Assembly: GCF_900102875.1 (NCBI RefSeq)
Contig: NZ_FNGH01000014.1
Span: 1 to 64,000, forward strand
DNA from: Franzmannia pantelleriensis
GTDB lineage: Bacteria; Pseudomonadota; Gammaproteobacteria; Pseudomonadales; Halomonadaceae
Reading direction: 5' to 3'
DNA: 64,000 nucleotides
Position 1 is the stretch's first letter; every line of letters starts with the position of its first letter. Both the position numbers and the translations under genes were made by a program. This document shows, piece by piece, positions 42,511 to 51,010 of this stretch. The notes under the pieces were generated by a model. It had not been told where the DNA came from. It saw only the letters and a program-made list of their open reading frames with translations, and searched no databases.

Positions 42511-44340
42511 ATGTGGCCGCGCTTCTCGCTTAGCCGGCCGCTGGTCTGGCTGGCTCTGGCTGGCCTGGCTGCAGTGAGCTGGCTGCCGGGTGTGTGGCTG
42601 CGCCTGACGGTGGTGACGATCATCGCGCTCGGTCTGTTCGATGCCTGGCGCCAGGTGCGCCACGAGCACCGCCGTGCACGCCTCTCCGAGGCGGCGTTGA
42701 TGCTCTCGGAGGATGGCGTGATGATCAGCGATGCGCGTAACCGCATCGTCGCGGTCAATCCGGCCTTCACCAAGATCACTGGCTATGCCAGTGAGGACGT
42801 CGAGGGCCAGGACCCGTCAATGCTCTCCGCCGGGCGTCATGACAAGGTGTTCTACGAGCGTTATTGGCAGTCGTTGACCACCACCGGCCGCTGGGAAGGC
42901 GAAATCTGGAACCGCCGCAAGCACGGCGACGAATACCCCGAGTGGCTGCGCGTTCAGGCCTGCCCGGATGAGCGCGGTCGCATCAGCCACTATGTCGGCA
43001 TGTTCACCGATATCTCGCGCCACAAGGCCCGCGAGCAGGACCTGCGCCGGATCGGCTTCGAGGATCCGCTGACCGGCCTGCCCAACCGGCGTCGCCTGCA
43101 CGACCTGATGACCTCACGGCTGCGTCACCTGCGCGCCGGCGAGGGCCTGGATATCGCGCTGATCGATATCGACGGGTTCAAGGCGGTCAACGATGCCATG
43201 GGCGTCGACCTCGGCGACCGGCTGCTGGCGCGCTTCGGCCAGCGCCTCGCCGGGCATGTCGCGGGCGGCGTGGTCGGCCGCCTGGGCGGTGACGAGTTCA
43301 TGGTGATTCGCACCACGACCTTCGACGATCACGACAAGTGGGTCGCCGGTCTGCGTGCCCATCTCAGCGAGCCATTCGAGCTCAATGGCCATAGCCTGCG
43401 GCTGGGTTTGACCATCGGCAGCTGTCGGGCGCCTGAGGATGGTCGCGACTCCGGGGTGCTATTCCAGCGCCTGGAGTCGGCGCTGTACAGCGCCAAGCGC
43501 CACGGCCGCAATCACGACCAGCGCTTCCGCCCCTCGCTGGATGTCGCCGGCGACCGTCAGCTGGCGCTGGTCAACGACCTGCGCGCGGCGCTGGCCAGCG
43601 GCAGCCAGCTCGAGCTGCACTACCAGACCCAGCACCGTCTCGATAGCGGTGAGATAGCCGGCATGGAGGCGCTGCTGCGCTGGCGACATCCCCAGCACGG
43701 CATGATCTCTCCCGGCGATTTCATCCCCCTGGCCGAACGCCATGGCATGATGAGTGCGCTGGGCAACTGGGTGGTGGAGCGCGCCGTGGCGCAGTTGGCC
43801 AGCTGGCGTGCGGCAGGTATGCCGGCGGTGCCGCTGTGGATCAATATCTCGGCGATTCAACTGATCCAGGGGGATCTCGAATCACGGCTGGCCGCCTGCC
43901 TGACGCAGCATCAGCTGCCGGCTAGCCTGCTGGGGCTCGAATTGACCGAGTCGGTGCTGCTCGATGATCGGGCAGGCGACATCTACCCCCGTATGGAGGC
44001 GTTACGCACCTTGGGCCACCAGATCGCCATCGATGACTTCGGGACCGGCTACTCATCGTTGAGCTATCTCAAGCGGCTGCCCGTGGACAAGCTAAAGCTC
44101 GACCGTGCGTTCATCCGCGCCCTCCCCGACGATCCGGCGGATGCCTCGATCGTCAGCGCTGTCCTGGCGATGGCGCGAGGCCTCGATCTGGTCGTCATCG
44201 CGGAAGGCGTGGAGACCGAGGCCCAGCGCGAATTCCTGCTCCAGCACGGCTGTCCTCTGGTGCAGGGCTTCCTGTTCTCGCGGCCGCTGCCGGCAGAGGA
44301 GCTCGAGGCCTCACAGCTACGCGAAGCTCAGCCGGCCTGA
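42511..44340 (+). CDS. Membrane PAS-GGDEF-EAL cyclic-di-GMP protein
   Basis: 609 aa. Two hydrophobic helices (~10-45), a PAS domain (~60-180: [21 protein letters not shown]), GGDEF domain with [10 protein letters not shown] and intact RLGGDEF (~265), and an EAL domain (~355-600). EAL residues are complete: [51 protein letters not shown]. Both c-di-GMP synthesis and breakdown are therefore possible; which dominates cannot be told. It diverges from fabA and converges with the DUF2878 gene, overlapping it by 13 bases. No Shine-Dalgarno is obvious at ATG 42511. Confidence 0.92.
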   Translation: MWPRFSLSRPLVWLALAGLAAVSWLPGVWLRLTVVTIIALGLFDAWRQVRHEHRRARLSEAALMLSEDGVMISDARNRIVAVNPAFTKITGYASEDVEGQDPSMLSAGRHDKVFYERYWQSLTTTGRWEGEIWNRRKHGDEYPEWLRVQACPDERGRISHYVGMFTDISRHKAREQDLRRIGFEDPLTGLPNRRRLHDLMTSRLRHLRAGEGLDIALIDIDGFKAVNDAMGVDLGDRLLARFGQRLAGHVAGGVVGRLGGDEFMVIRTTTFDDHDKWVAGLRAHLSEPFELNGHSLRLGLTIGSCRAPEDGRDSGVLFQRLESALYSAKRHGRNHDQRFRPSLDVAGDRQLALVNDLRAALASGSQLELHYQTQHRLDSGEIAGMEALLRWRHPQHGMISPGDFIPLAERHGMMSALGNWVVERAVAQLASWRAAGMPAVPLWINISAIQLIQGDLESRLAACLTQHQLPASLLGLELTESVLLDDRAGDIYPRMEALRTLGHQIAIDDFGTGYSSLSYLKRLPVDKLKLDRAFIRALPDDPADASIVSAVLAMARGLDLVVIAEGVETEAQREFLLQHGCPLVQGFLFSRPLPAEELEASQLREAQPA

Positions 44341-44852
44341 GCCCGGTCAGGCAGCTGCACCTGGCCGATCCGACGGCACAGCCACAGGCACAGCAGGGCC
44401 CAGACGACGGCCTGTGCCGGCAGCAGCCAAGGCGCTAGCTCGACGCCGGCCAGGTGAGCCCCGGCGAAATACGACGACGGGCCGCTGGTGGCGCCGCCGA
44501 GGACCGCCAGCCACGGACGCTGCCACAGCCAGCGCAGCGAATGATGCAACAGGGTCGCGAACAGCGGCCACAGCAGCCACAGCCATAGCGGCAGCACCCC
44601 CCAGTGGTCGGCGCCGAAAACGAAGCCGCCAGCCAGGCTCAAACCGCCGTCTACCAGCAGCCCGAGGGCGGCGAAGCCGACCAGCCAGCGCCACTCCCCA
44701 GGACCCGCCAGTCGCAGCAGGTGAGCGCTGATGATGAGCGCGGCCACTAGCCCACCGATCCGCGAGCCCCCCAGCACACAGCTGAACCAGCCGACCTGGA
44801 AAGCCGCCACGTTATACAACGCACGCCGTACCTGCGGGTCCTTGAGGCTCAT
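44328..44852 (-). CDS. DUF2878 family membrane protein
   Basis: 174 aa. Five or six hydrophobic helices. NVAAFQVGWFSCVLGG at the N-terminus and the GLLVDGGLSLAG segment resemble DUF2878 proteins, whose function is not known to me. ATG 44852 overlaps the preceding methyltransferase stop (ATGA). It is the last gene of the photolyase/lipid operon, so a role in the same membrane process is plausible. Its 3' end overlaps the GGDEF-EAL gene by 13 bases. Confidence 0.75.
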   Translation of the reverse strand: MSLKDPQVRRALYNVAAFQVGWFSCVLGGSRIGGLVAALIISAHLLRLAGPGEWRWLVGFAALGLLVDGGLSLAGGFVFGADHWGVLPLWLWLLWPLFATLLHHSLRWLWQRPWLAVLGGATSGPSSYFAGAHLAGVELAPWLLPAQAVVWALLCLWLCRRIGQVQLPDRAQAG

Positions 44853-46117
44853 ACGGCGCCGGTCAGCGGTGCCGGGCGCGCGCCGGGCTTGGCCAGCAAC
44901 AGATGGCAGGTGCCGATGGTGCGTTCCAGAAAACCGCCCTCGCAGTAGCACAGGTAGTAGCGCCACATGCGGATGAAGCGTTCGTCGTAGCCTAGGCGGC
45001 GAATGGTGTCGATGCTGGCCTCGAAGCGCTGGCGCCACTCGCGCAGGGTGCGAGCGTAGTGCAGGCCGATCTCATCCAGCGCCAGCACGTTGAGGCTGGT
45101 GCGCCGGCTGAGGCTGGCAAGGATGGCGTGATGTGAGGGCAGGAAACCGCCCGGAAAGATGTAACGCTTGATGAAATCCATCTCGCGCTTGGCCGCCTCG
45201 AAGCGCTGATCACGGATAGTGATGGCCTGCAGCATCGCTTGGCCGTCGTCGGCGAGCAGCCGGTCGAGGGTGGCCAGATAGGTATCCAGATACTGATGGC
45301 CTACCGCCTCGATCATCTCCACCGATATCAGGCGGTCGTAACGCCCCTGCAGCTCTCGATAGTCCTGCAGCAGCAGGGTGATCTGCCCGCCGAGTCCCTC
45401 CGCCTCGATGCGCTGCGCGGTATGCGCATACTGCTCGGCGGAGATGGTGGTGGTGGTCACCCGGCAGCCGCGCGTCTTGGCGGCGTGAATCGCCAGCCCG
45501 CCCCAGCCGGTACCGATCTCCAGTAGATGGTGATGGGACTGGACATCGAGCTTGTCGAGCATCACCTCGAGCTTGTGGGTTGAGGCTTGCTCGAGGCTTG
45601 CCTCGGCGTGAGGAAACAACGCGCTCGAGTACATCCAGTGCTCGCGGTCGAGAAAGGTCTCGAACAGGTCGTTGCCGAGGTCGTAGTGGGCCGAGATGTT
45701 GCGCTTCGAGCCGCTCAGGGTGTTGCGCTGCAGGCCATAGAGCGCGCTCAGCAGCCAGCGGCCGAGGCGTGCGCTACCGTTCTCGACCTCGCCATTGACG
45801 CGTTCGAGGTTGGCGGCAAACAGCCGCGTCAGGGTGACCAGGTCGTCGCAGTCCCAGTCGCCGTCCATGTAGGCCTCAGCAGCCCCTACCGTGCCGCCCA
45901 GCGCAAGGCGCTTCCAGGCGTCAGCGCGCCGCACGCGGACAGTGGCCTTGAGGGGCCCCCCGCGGCCCAGCCGCTGGCAATGGTCGCCTTCGATCACGGT
46001 GACCTGGCCGCCTTCCAGGGCGTCCAGCTGGGCCAGCAGGCGCGGCTTGACGAGACGGGTCAGGCGGCTGCCGTGACGCGGCAGATCCGATGAGGTGGCA
46101 GAGCGTGTCGTACTCAC
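44849..46117 (-). CDS. Cfa-family SAM-dependent fatty acid methyltransferase (diverged; UfaM-like?)
   Basis: 422 aa. Family members add a SAM methyl carbon to the double bond of membrane fatty acids. AHYDLGNDLFETFLD, SAM site LEIGTGWGGLAIHAAKT and KRYIFPGGFLPS are Cfa hallmarks. The residues that hold the essential bicarbonate in E. coli Cfa (C139, H266, Y317; from memory) align with Ser (WMYSSALF), Gln (MLQAITIRD) and Arg (EWRQRFEAS); only the Glu (SVEMIEAVG) remains. It may therefore methylate without closing the ring, as UfaM does on the way to furan fatty acids. GTG start 46117 overlaps the DUF1365 stop (GTGA). Confidence 0.85.
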   Translation of the reverse strand: MSTTRSATSSDLPRHGSRLTRLVKPRLLAQLDALEGGQVTVIEGDHCQRLGRGGPLKATVRVRRADAWKRLALGGTVGAAEAYMDGDWDCDDLVTLTRLFAANLERVNGEVENGSARLGRWLLSALYGLQRNTLSGSKRNISAHYDLGNDLFETFLDREHWMYSSALFPHAEASLEQASTHKLEVMLDKLDVQSHHHLLEIGTGWGGLAIHAAKTRGCRVTTTTISAEQYAHTAQRIEAEGLGGQITLLLQDYRELQGRYDRLISVEMIEAVGHQYLDTYLATLDRLLADDGQAMLQAITIRDQRFEAAKREMDFIKRYIFPGGFLPSHHAILASLSRRTSLNVLALDEIGLHYARTLREWRQRFEASIDTIRRLGYDERFIRMWRYYLCYCEGGFLERTIGTCHLLLAKPGARPAPLTGAV

Positions 46118-46878
46118 GACGGTGTCTCCTCGCGATGGGGGTGGTCATGAACCGGGACGCCCTTGGCCCATAGCCGCAGCGCCTCGAAATGGATGCCGGC
46201 CAGGGTCTTGAGGCTCATCCAAGGCTGGCGAGCCAGGCTGGTCAGCAGCACGCCGCGTGTCGCCGGTCGCGCCTCCAGGGTCAGGGTGGCGTCGAAGTGG
46301 CAGCGGTCGTCCTTCCAGTTCTCCATATGCATCATCAGCCGCTCTCCCGGGTCGTTGAAGCGCCAGCGGTAGGTCATGTCCATGGGATTGAAGGGCGACA
46401 CATGCATTGCCTTGGCGAATTCGGCGGCGTGGCTGTGGCGTGCCGGGTCCACGGCGCAGGCGTAGCGCGTGCGCTCGCGCCAGGGCGTGTTGCTGACCTC
46501 GCCGAGCACCGCTCGCAACGCGCCGGCAGCGTCGTAGGCGTAATACAGCGAGATCGGGTTGAATCCCATCCCCAGGGTGCGCAGCTGAGTCAGCAGGCAG
46601 ATGCGGCCGTCCGGTGCACTGCCCAGCTGTCGAGCCAGTTCTTCGCGCACTACCTCGGCCAGTGGCCGATCGTGAGGCGACAGATAGTCTTCGCGGCGGA
46701 AGCGCGCCAGCGCGGGACGGCGGGCGCTGAAGCCGGGTACGCCGTCGAACAGCGCCGGCAACTCGTCGAGATCGAGCCATGCCATCCACACCTGATAGCG
46801 AAAGGCGTGAGATCGTGGCGTAAAGCGGCGATGGCGCAGCTCGCCGCGGTAGATACGTGAGTGAGGGGTCGCCATCAT
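46114..46878 (-). CDS. DUF1365 family protein
   Basis: 254 aa, soluble. HSRIYRGELRHRRFTPRSHAF, LLTQLRTLGMGFNPISLYY, and AKAMHVSPFNPMDMTYRWRF identify DUF1365, a family nearly always beside Cfa-like methyltransferases and flavin oxidases. Enzymatic role unknown to me. ATG 46878 overlaps the preceding stop (ATGA); a second ATG at 46875 is possible. It is in one coupled operon with photolyase and lipid genes. Confidence 0.88.
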   Translation of the reverse strand: MMATPHSRIYRGELRHRRFTPRSHAFRYQVWMAWLDLDELPALFDGVPGFSARRPALARFRREDYLSPHDRPLAEVVREELARQLGSAPDGRICLLTQLRTLGMGFNPISLYYAYDAAGALRAVLGEVSNTPWRERTRYACAVDPARHSHAAEFAKAMHVSPFNPMDMTYRWRFNDPGERLMMHMENWKDDRCHFDATLTLEARPATRGVLLTSLARQPWMSLKTLAGIHFEALRLWAKGVPVHDHPHREETPS

Positions 46879-48191
46879 GCCGGGATGCCTGCATCGGTGA
46901 TCCGCCCGGCGTTGGCCGAGTGGGCCTGCTCGTTGCAGCCCAGCCCCCTGGCCACGCGCAGCGCGCTCCACACGCCATCTTCGTGAAAGCCGCTGCGCCA
47001 GTAGGCACCGCAGAAATGGGTGCGGCGAGCCGGTCCGGAGATCTCGGCGTGGCGGGCCTTGGCGGCCTCCCCGGTTAGGGTGAACTGGGGGTGGGCATAG
47101 TCGAAGCGACCCAGCACCTTGTCTGGATCGATGGCCTCGCTGTCGTTGAGCGTCACGCAGAAGGTGTGTGGCGCCTCGAGGCGCTGGAGGATATTCATGT
47201 CATAGGTCACCGACACACGGGCATCGGCGTCGCGACCGTCGAGACGGTAGTTCCAGCTGGCCCAGGCGCGCTGTCGGCGCGGCAACAGCCGAGTATCGGT
47301 GTGCAGCACCACCTCGTTGGATCGATACGGCAGCGCGGCGAGAATCTCGCGCTCCTCTGCGCTCGGGTCGCTGAGCATGGCCAGCGCCTGGTCGGCGTGG
47401 CAGGCCAGCACCACTTGGTCGAAGCGCTCCTCGCCGTGCCGGCTGGTCAGGGTGACCCCTCGGGCGTCGCGGCGAATCGCTTGTACCGGGCTGGCCAGTC
47501 GAATGCGCTCACGATAGGGCGCTGTCAGCGCCGGAATATAGGCGCGGGAACCGCCCACCAGGGTGTACCACTGGGGGCGATCGCTGACCGACAGCAGGCC
47601 ATGATGGCGGAAAAATCCGACGAAGAACTGCAGCGGAAAGGCCATCAGGTCGGCGATGCTCGCCGACCAGATAGCGGCACCCATGGGCAGCAGGTAGCGG
47701 GTGCGGAAGTCCTCGCCGTAGCCGCCAGCATCGAGGTAGTCGCCCAGGGTCATGGCGGGATCGAGGCGTTCGGCGGCGAGATCGTCGCTGGCCTGGCGGT
47801 TGAAGCGCAGGATGTCGCGGAGCATCCGGTAGAAGCGCGGACGCAGCAGGTTGCGCCGCTGGGCGAACAGTGTCGCCAGAGTATGGCCGTTGTACTCGAA
47901 GTCGCGCCCGGTCTCGTGCACCGAAAAGCTCATCTCGGTGGGCTGACTGGCCACCCCGAGTGTGGCCATCAGCTGCTGGAAGTGCGGGTAGGTCCAATCA
48001 TTGAAGACGATGAAGCCGGTGTCGATGGCGTAGTCGCGGTCATCGAGACTGACATCGATGGTCGCGGTGTGACCGCCGAGCCGACTGTCGGCCTCGAACA
48101 GGGTTACCTCGTGTCGGGCGGCGAGATAGTGGCCCGCGGCCATGCCGCTGATGCCACTGCCGACGATGGCGATACGCTGGCGCGACGTCAT
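46875..48191 (-). CDS. FAD-dependent amine-oxidase-like protein (COG2907 type)
   Basis: 438 aa. N-terminal FAD dinucleotide loop IVGSGISGMAAGHYLA, then LFEADSRLGGHT and DTGFIVFNDWTYPHF; C-terminal CGAYWRSGFHEDGVWSALRVA. This group is linked to Cfa-like genes; in Rhodobacter furan fatty acid synthesis, a flavoprotein desaturase (UfaD) acts on the methylated lipid (from memory). The same role here is a hypothesis. ATG 48191 overlaps the SDR stop by 4 bases. Confidence 0.85.
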   Translation of the reverse strand: MTSRQRIAIVGSGISGMAAGHYLAARHEVTLFEADSRLGGHTATIDVSLDDRDYAIDTGFIVFNDWTYPHFQQLMATLGVASQPTEMSFSVHETGRDFEYNGHTLATLFAQRRNLLRPRFYRMLRDILRFNRQASDDLAAERLDPAMTLGDYLDAGGYGEDFRTRYLLPMGAAIWSASIADLMAFPLQFFVGFFRHHGLLSVSDRPQWYTLVGGSRAYIPALTAPYRERIRLASPVQAIRRDARGVTLTSRHGEERFDQVVLACHADQALAMLSDPSAEEREILAALPYRSNEVVLHTDTRLLPRRQRAWASWNYRLDGRDADARVSVTYDMNILQRLEAPHTFCVTLNDSEAIDPDKVLGRFDYAHPQFTLTGEAAKARHAEISGPARRTHFCGAYWRSGFHEDGVWSALRVARGLGCNEQAHSANAGRITDAGIPA

Positions 48192-48997
48192 GCGTCACCT
48201 CCGCTGGTCTGCTCATCGGCCTGGGGGGCTTTCACCATGCGCAGGCCCAGGCGTCGGCGCAGCCGCGGCGGCAGGATGCCCATCAGCCTCACTAGATTGG
48301 TGAAGCGACGCGGGAAGTGGATGTCGAGCTGGCGTCGGTCGAGGCCCTTGACGATAGCCGTAGCGGCCTGTTCGGCGCTGATGCGCATCGGCATCGGGAA
48401 GTCGTTGCGGTCGGTGAGCGGCGTCTTGACGAAGCCCGGATGGATCACGCTGACGTCGATGCCTTCGGCATCAAGATCGAGGCGCAGCGATTCCAGAAAA
48501 TAACTGAGCGCTGCCTTGGAAGCGCCATAGGCCTCGGCGCGGGGCAGTGGCAGGTAGGCCGAGGCGCTAGAGGTGGCGGCCAGCAGCGGGCGACTGCCGT
48601 CCTGGTCGCGGGCGCGGCGTAGCAGCGGCAGTGCCGACTCCATGGCGTAAAGGGCGCCAAAGAAATTGGGGGCGAATACCCGTTCGACCAGATCCACGTC
48701 GAAGTGGCGGGCATCGAGATATTCGCAGGTGCCGGCGTTGAGTATCGCCAGATCGAGGCCGCCGAGCTGGGTCTCGAGGTGCTGACCGGCGACGCGCACA
48801 GCGTTACGATCACTGACGTCGAGAGGTACCACCAACGCCTTGTCGAAGCCTGATGCCAATGCGTCGAGCTTGTCGACATTGCGGGCGCTCAGCGCCACGC
48901 GGTGACCGTCGGCCAGCAGCCGCTCGGCAAGCGCCAGTCCGATACCGGACGTTGCCCCGGTCAACCAGATGCGGCGCGGTTGTTGCAGTGCGGTCAT
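48188..48997 (-). CDS. Short-chain dehydrogenase/reductase
   Basis: 269 aa. NAD(P) loop TGATSGIGLALAERL, NAG motif LAILNAGTCEY, catalytic Ser in AATSSASAYL and YGASK (Tyr-X3-Lys). Substrate unknown. ATG 48997 has an AGGAGGAGG site 4 bases upstream; the longer frame is not supported. ATGA overlap with the flavoprotein gene. Homologues occur in the singlet-oxygen regulon of Rhodobacter (recollection). Confidence 0.9.
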   Translation of the reverse strand: MTALQQPRRIWLTGATSGIGLALAERLLADGHRVALSARNVDKLDALASGFDKALVVPLDVSDRNAVRVAGQHLETQLGGLDLAILNAGTCEYLDARHFDVDLVERVFAPNFFGALYAMESALPLLRRARDQDGSRPLLAATSSASAYLPLPRAEAYGASKAALSYFLESLRLDLDAEGIDVSVIHPGFVKTPLTDRNDFPMPMRISAEQAATAIVKGLDRRQLDIHFPRRFTNLVRLMGILPPRLRRRLGLRMVKAPQADEQTSGGDA

Positions 48998-49087
48998 GCC
49001 TCCTCCTGGCCATCGATTCGACGGCATCGGCCGTCATTGTCAGGTACGCGGCCGAAGCGAGGCTGGATGCACTGCTTATCTCAATGC

Positions 49088-49534
49088 CTAGCCGGCGCGG
49101 CGCTTTACCTGGCGAATCACGCTGCCGAGCAGCGGCAGCCGTTCATAGAGCAGGGCGCCGGCATCGAAGTAGTCGCGATGCCGGCAGACCCGCTCGCCGT
49201 CAGGGCCGTCGCTTGCTGCGAAATGCAGCTGCGAACAGCCCTCTACGTGGTAGTCCCGTCCGCCGGCGAGCCTGGGATGACGCAGGGTCATGGTCCAGGT
49301 GACGAAGGCGGTGTCGGCCTGACGTTGGCGCTCGCCGAATGCGAAGTGGCACGTCTCGACATTGGCATAGAGCCGATCGAAGTAGCCGATCAGGGCCTCG
49401 ATCCCGGTGATGCGATGCAGGGGATCTTGGAACACCACATCCCTAGTGTATACCTCTGGCAGCATTTTTGTAGAGGTTTTGTCGAGCTTGTTGAAGAAGT
49501 CGCAGAACGACTCCAGGGTCGGGTCCCGGTGCAT
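49088..49534 (-). CDS. NTF2-like (SnoaL-like) small protein
   Basis: 148 aa. One cone-shaped alpha+beta domain of the NTF2/SnoaL class: VYTRDVVFQDPLHRITGIEALIGYFDRLY followed by strands including FVTWTMTLRHPRL and CRHRDYFDAGALLYERLP. No catalytic residue can be assigned. 33 bases after the photolyase and 90 bases before the SDR. Proteins like it travel with photolyase and Cfa-like genes, so it may handle a lipid intermediate (inference). Confidence 0.8.
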   Translation of the reverse strand: MHRDPTLESFCDFFNKLDKTSTKMLPEVYTRDVVFQDPLHRITGIEALIGYFDRLYANVETCHFAFGERQRQADTAFVTWTMTLRHPRLAGGRDYHVEGCSQLHFAASDGPDGERVCRHRDYFDAGALLYERLPLLGSVIRQVKRRAG

Positions 49535-49567
49535 GGGCTGGCTCCGTTCGAGGTGGTCCAGGGAGGG

Positions 49568-50980
49568 TCAGTCTTTCAGTGCCTTGAAGGCATCCAGTGC
49601 GCGTGCCCGGGCGGCTCTGTGGTCGACGATCGGGGGCGGGTAAGCGGCGCTGTCGAGCAGGTCGCTGACGGGGGCGTGGCGCTTCTTGACGGGCACGCTG
49701 GACAACTCCGGTACAAATTCGGTAATGAAATCGGCCTGCGGATCGAAGCGCGTCGACTGGGTAGTGGGGTTGAAGATGCGAAAGTAGGGGGCGGCGTCGG
49801 TGCCGGTGGAGGCGGCCCACTGCCAGCCGCCGTTGTTGGCGGCGAACTCGCCGTCGATCAGATGACGCAGGAAAAAACGCTCACCGCGCCGCCAGTCGAT
49901 CAGCAGGTGCTTGGTCAGGAACATGGCGGTGACCATCCGCAAGCGGTTATGCATCCAGCCAGTCTGCACCAGTTGGCGCATGGCCGCGTCAACCAGCGGA
50001 TAGCCGGTGCGCCCCTCGCACCAGGCGGTGAAGCCGGCCTCGTCGTCGCGCCAGGCGAGGGCTTCGGTGTGCTGTTGGAAGGCGCGATGCTGGCATACCC
50101 GCGGAAACCCGACCACGATATGTTGATAGAACTCGCGCCAGATCAGCTCGCTAACCCAGGCGGTAAGGCCAGCATCGCCGTCGGCCAGCTGGCCGCCATT
50201 CTCGCCCATCACCGCCTGCAGGCACTGACGGTGGGACATCATCCCCAGCGCCAGGTAGGGGGATAACTCACTGGTGCCGCGTACCGCCGGAAAGTCGCGC
50301 TGGTCGCGGTAGTGCCTGCCGCGATAGCGCAGGAAGCGCTCCAGGCGGTCGGCGGCGGCGCTCTGGCCGGCGGGCCAATGGCGGCCGTCGATGGGGCTAT
50401 CGTCGAGACGAGGCAGGGGCGGTAGCGGGTCGCTGTCCACGGGCAGGCGCGGCTGAGGTGCGGGGGCGTTGCGCAGCGCCAGGCGATTACCATCGAGCTG
50501 GCGGTGCCAGGCCTTGGCGAAGGGCGTGAATACGCTGTAATAGTCACCCTGACCGGTGAGCAGCTCACCGGGGGTGAAGGCCACCGCATCACGGTGAGCA
50601 TGCACCGTCAGGCCGGCGGACTCCAAGCCGCTGATCACCGCCGCATCGCGGCGCTGCTCATCCAGCGGATACTCGGCGTTGAAGTGCAGCGCGCAGGCGC
50701 CGTGCTCGCGGGCGATCGCCAGCAGCGCCTCGGGAGCGGCATCGAAACGGTCGATATCGCGATGCAGCAGCGGGATATTGAGCCCGGCCAGATCCTCGCG
50801 CAGGGCAGCCACGCCGCGTCCCCAGAAGTCGAGCTTGTTGGCGCCGTGGCCGTGCTGCTGCCACTGCTCGAGGCAGCGCAGGAACACGGCAATCACCGGT
50901 CCTTGGGCGGCAGCCTCACTGAGGGCGGTGTTGTCATGGGTGCGCAGGTCGCTGCGAAACCAGACGAGGCGAGCGTTCAT
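49568..50980 (-). CDS. phrB: Deoxyribodipyrimidine photolyase (class I)
   Basis: 470 aa. Splits cyclobutane pyrimidine dimers with blue light. N-terminal antenna domain (MNARLVWFRSDLRTHDNTAL), then the FAD domain with GRTGYPLVDAAMRQL, WMHNRLRMVTAMFLTKHLLIDW (split over ~350-375) and NGGWQWAASTGTDAAPYFRIF. Tryptophans of the electron-transfer chain are present in these blocks. ATG 50980 is preferred: AAGGA lies 9 bases upstream, whereas the ATG at 50989 abuts it. It follows the MerR gene by 30 bases. Confidence 0.95.
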   Translation of the reverse strand: MNARLVWFRSDLRTHDNTALSEAAAQGPVIAVFLRCLEQWQQHGHGANKLDFWGRGVAALREDLAGLNIPLLHRDIDRFDAAPEALLAIAREHGACALHFNAEYPLDEQRRDAAVISGLESAGLTVHAHRDAVAFTPGELLTGQGDYYSVFTPFAKAWHRQLDGNRLALRNAPAPQPRLPVDSDPLPPLPRLDDSPIDGRHWPAGQSAAADRLERFLRYRGRHYRDQRDFPAVRGTSELSPYLALGMMSHRQCLQAVMGENGGQLADGDAGLTAWVSELIWREFYQHIVVGFPRVCQHRAFQQHTEALAWRDDEAGFTAWCEGRTGYPLVDAAMRQLVQTGWMHNRLRMVTAMFLTKHLLIDWRRGERFFLRHLIDGEFAANNGGWQWAASTGTDAAPYFRIFNPTTQSTRFDPQADFITEFVPELSSVPVKKRHAPVSDLLDSAAYPPPIVDHRAARARALDAFKALKD

Positions 50981-51010
50981 GGCGGACATCCTTGTTCAAC
51001 CGGCGCGGGG

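Noticed and set aside
49440-49475. TGTATA-N16-TGTAGA inside the NTF2-like gene as a second operator
   Set aside because: Spacing is 16 rather than 12, one half-site is imperfect, and it is within coding sequence; probably chance.
47091-50266. Plus-strand open frames of 470 and 454 aa (47091-48503, 48902-50266)
   Set aside because: Shadows of the flavoprotein, SDR and photolyase genes, which have clear motifs and coupled starts on the minus strand.
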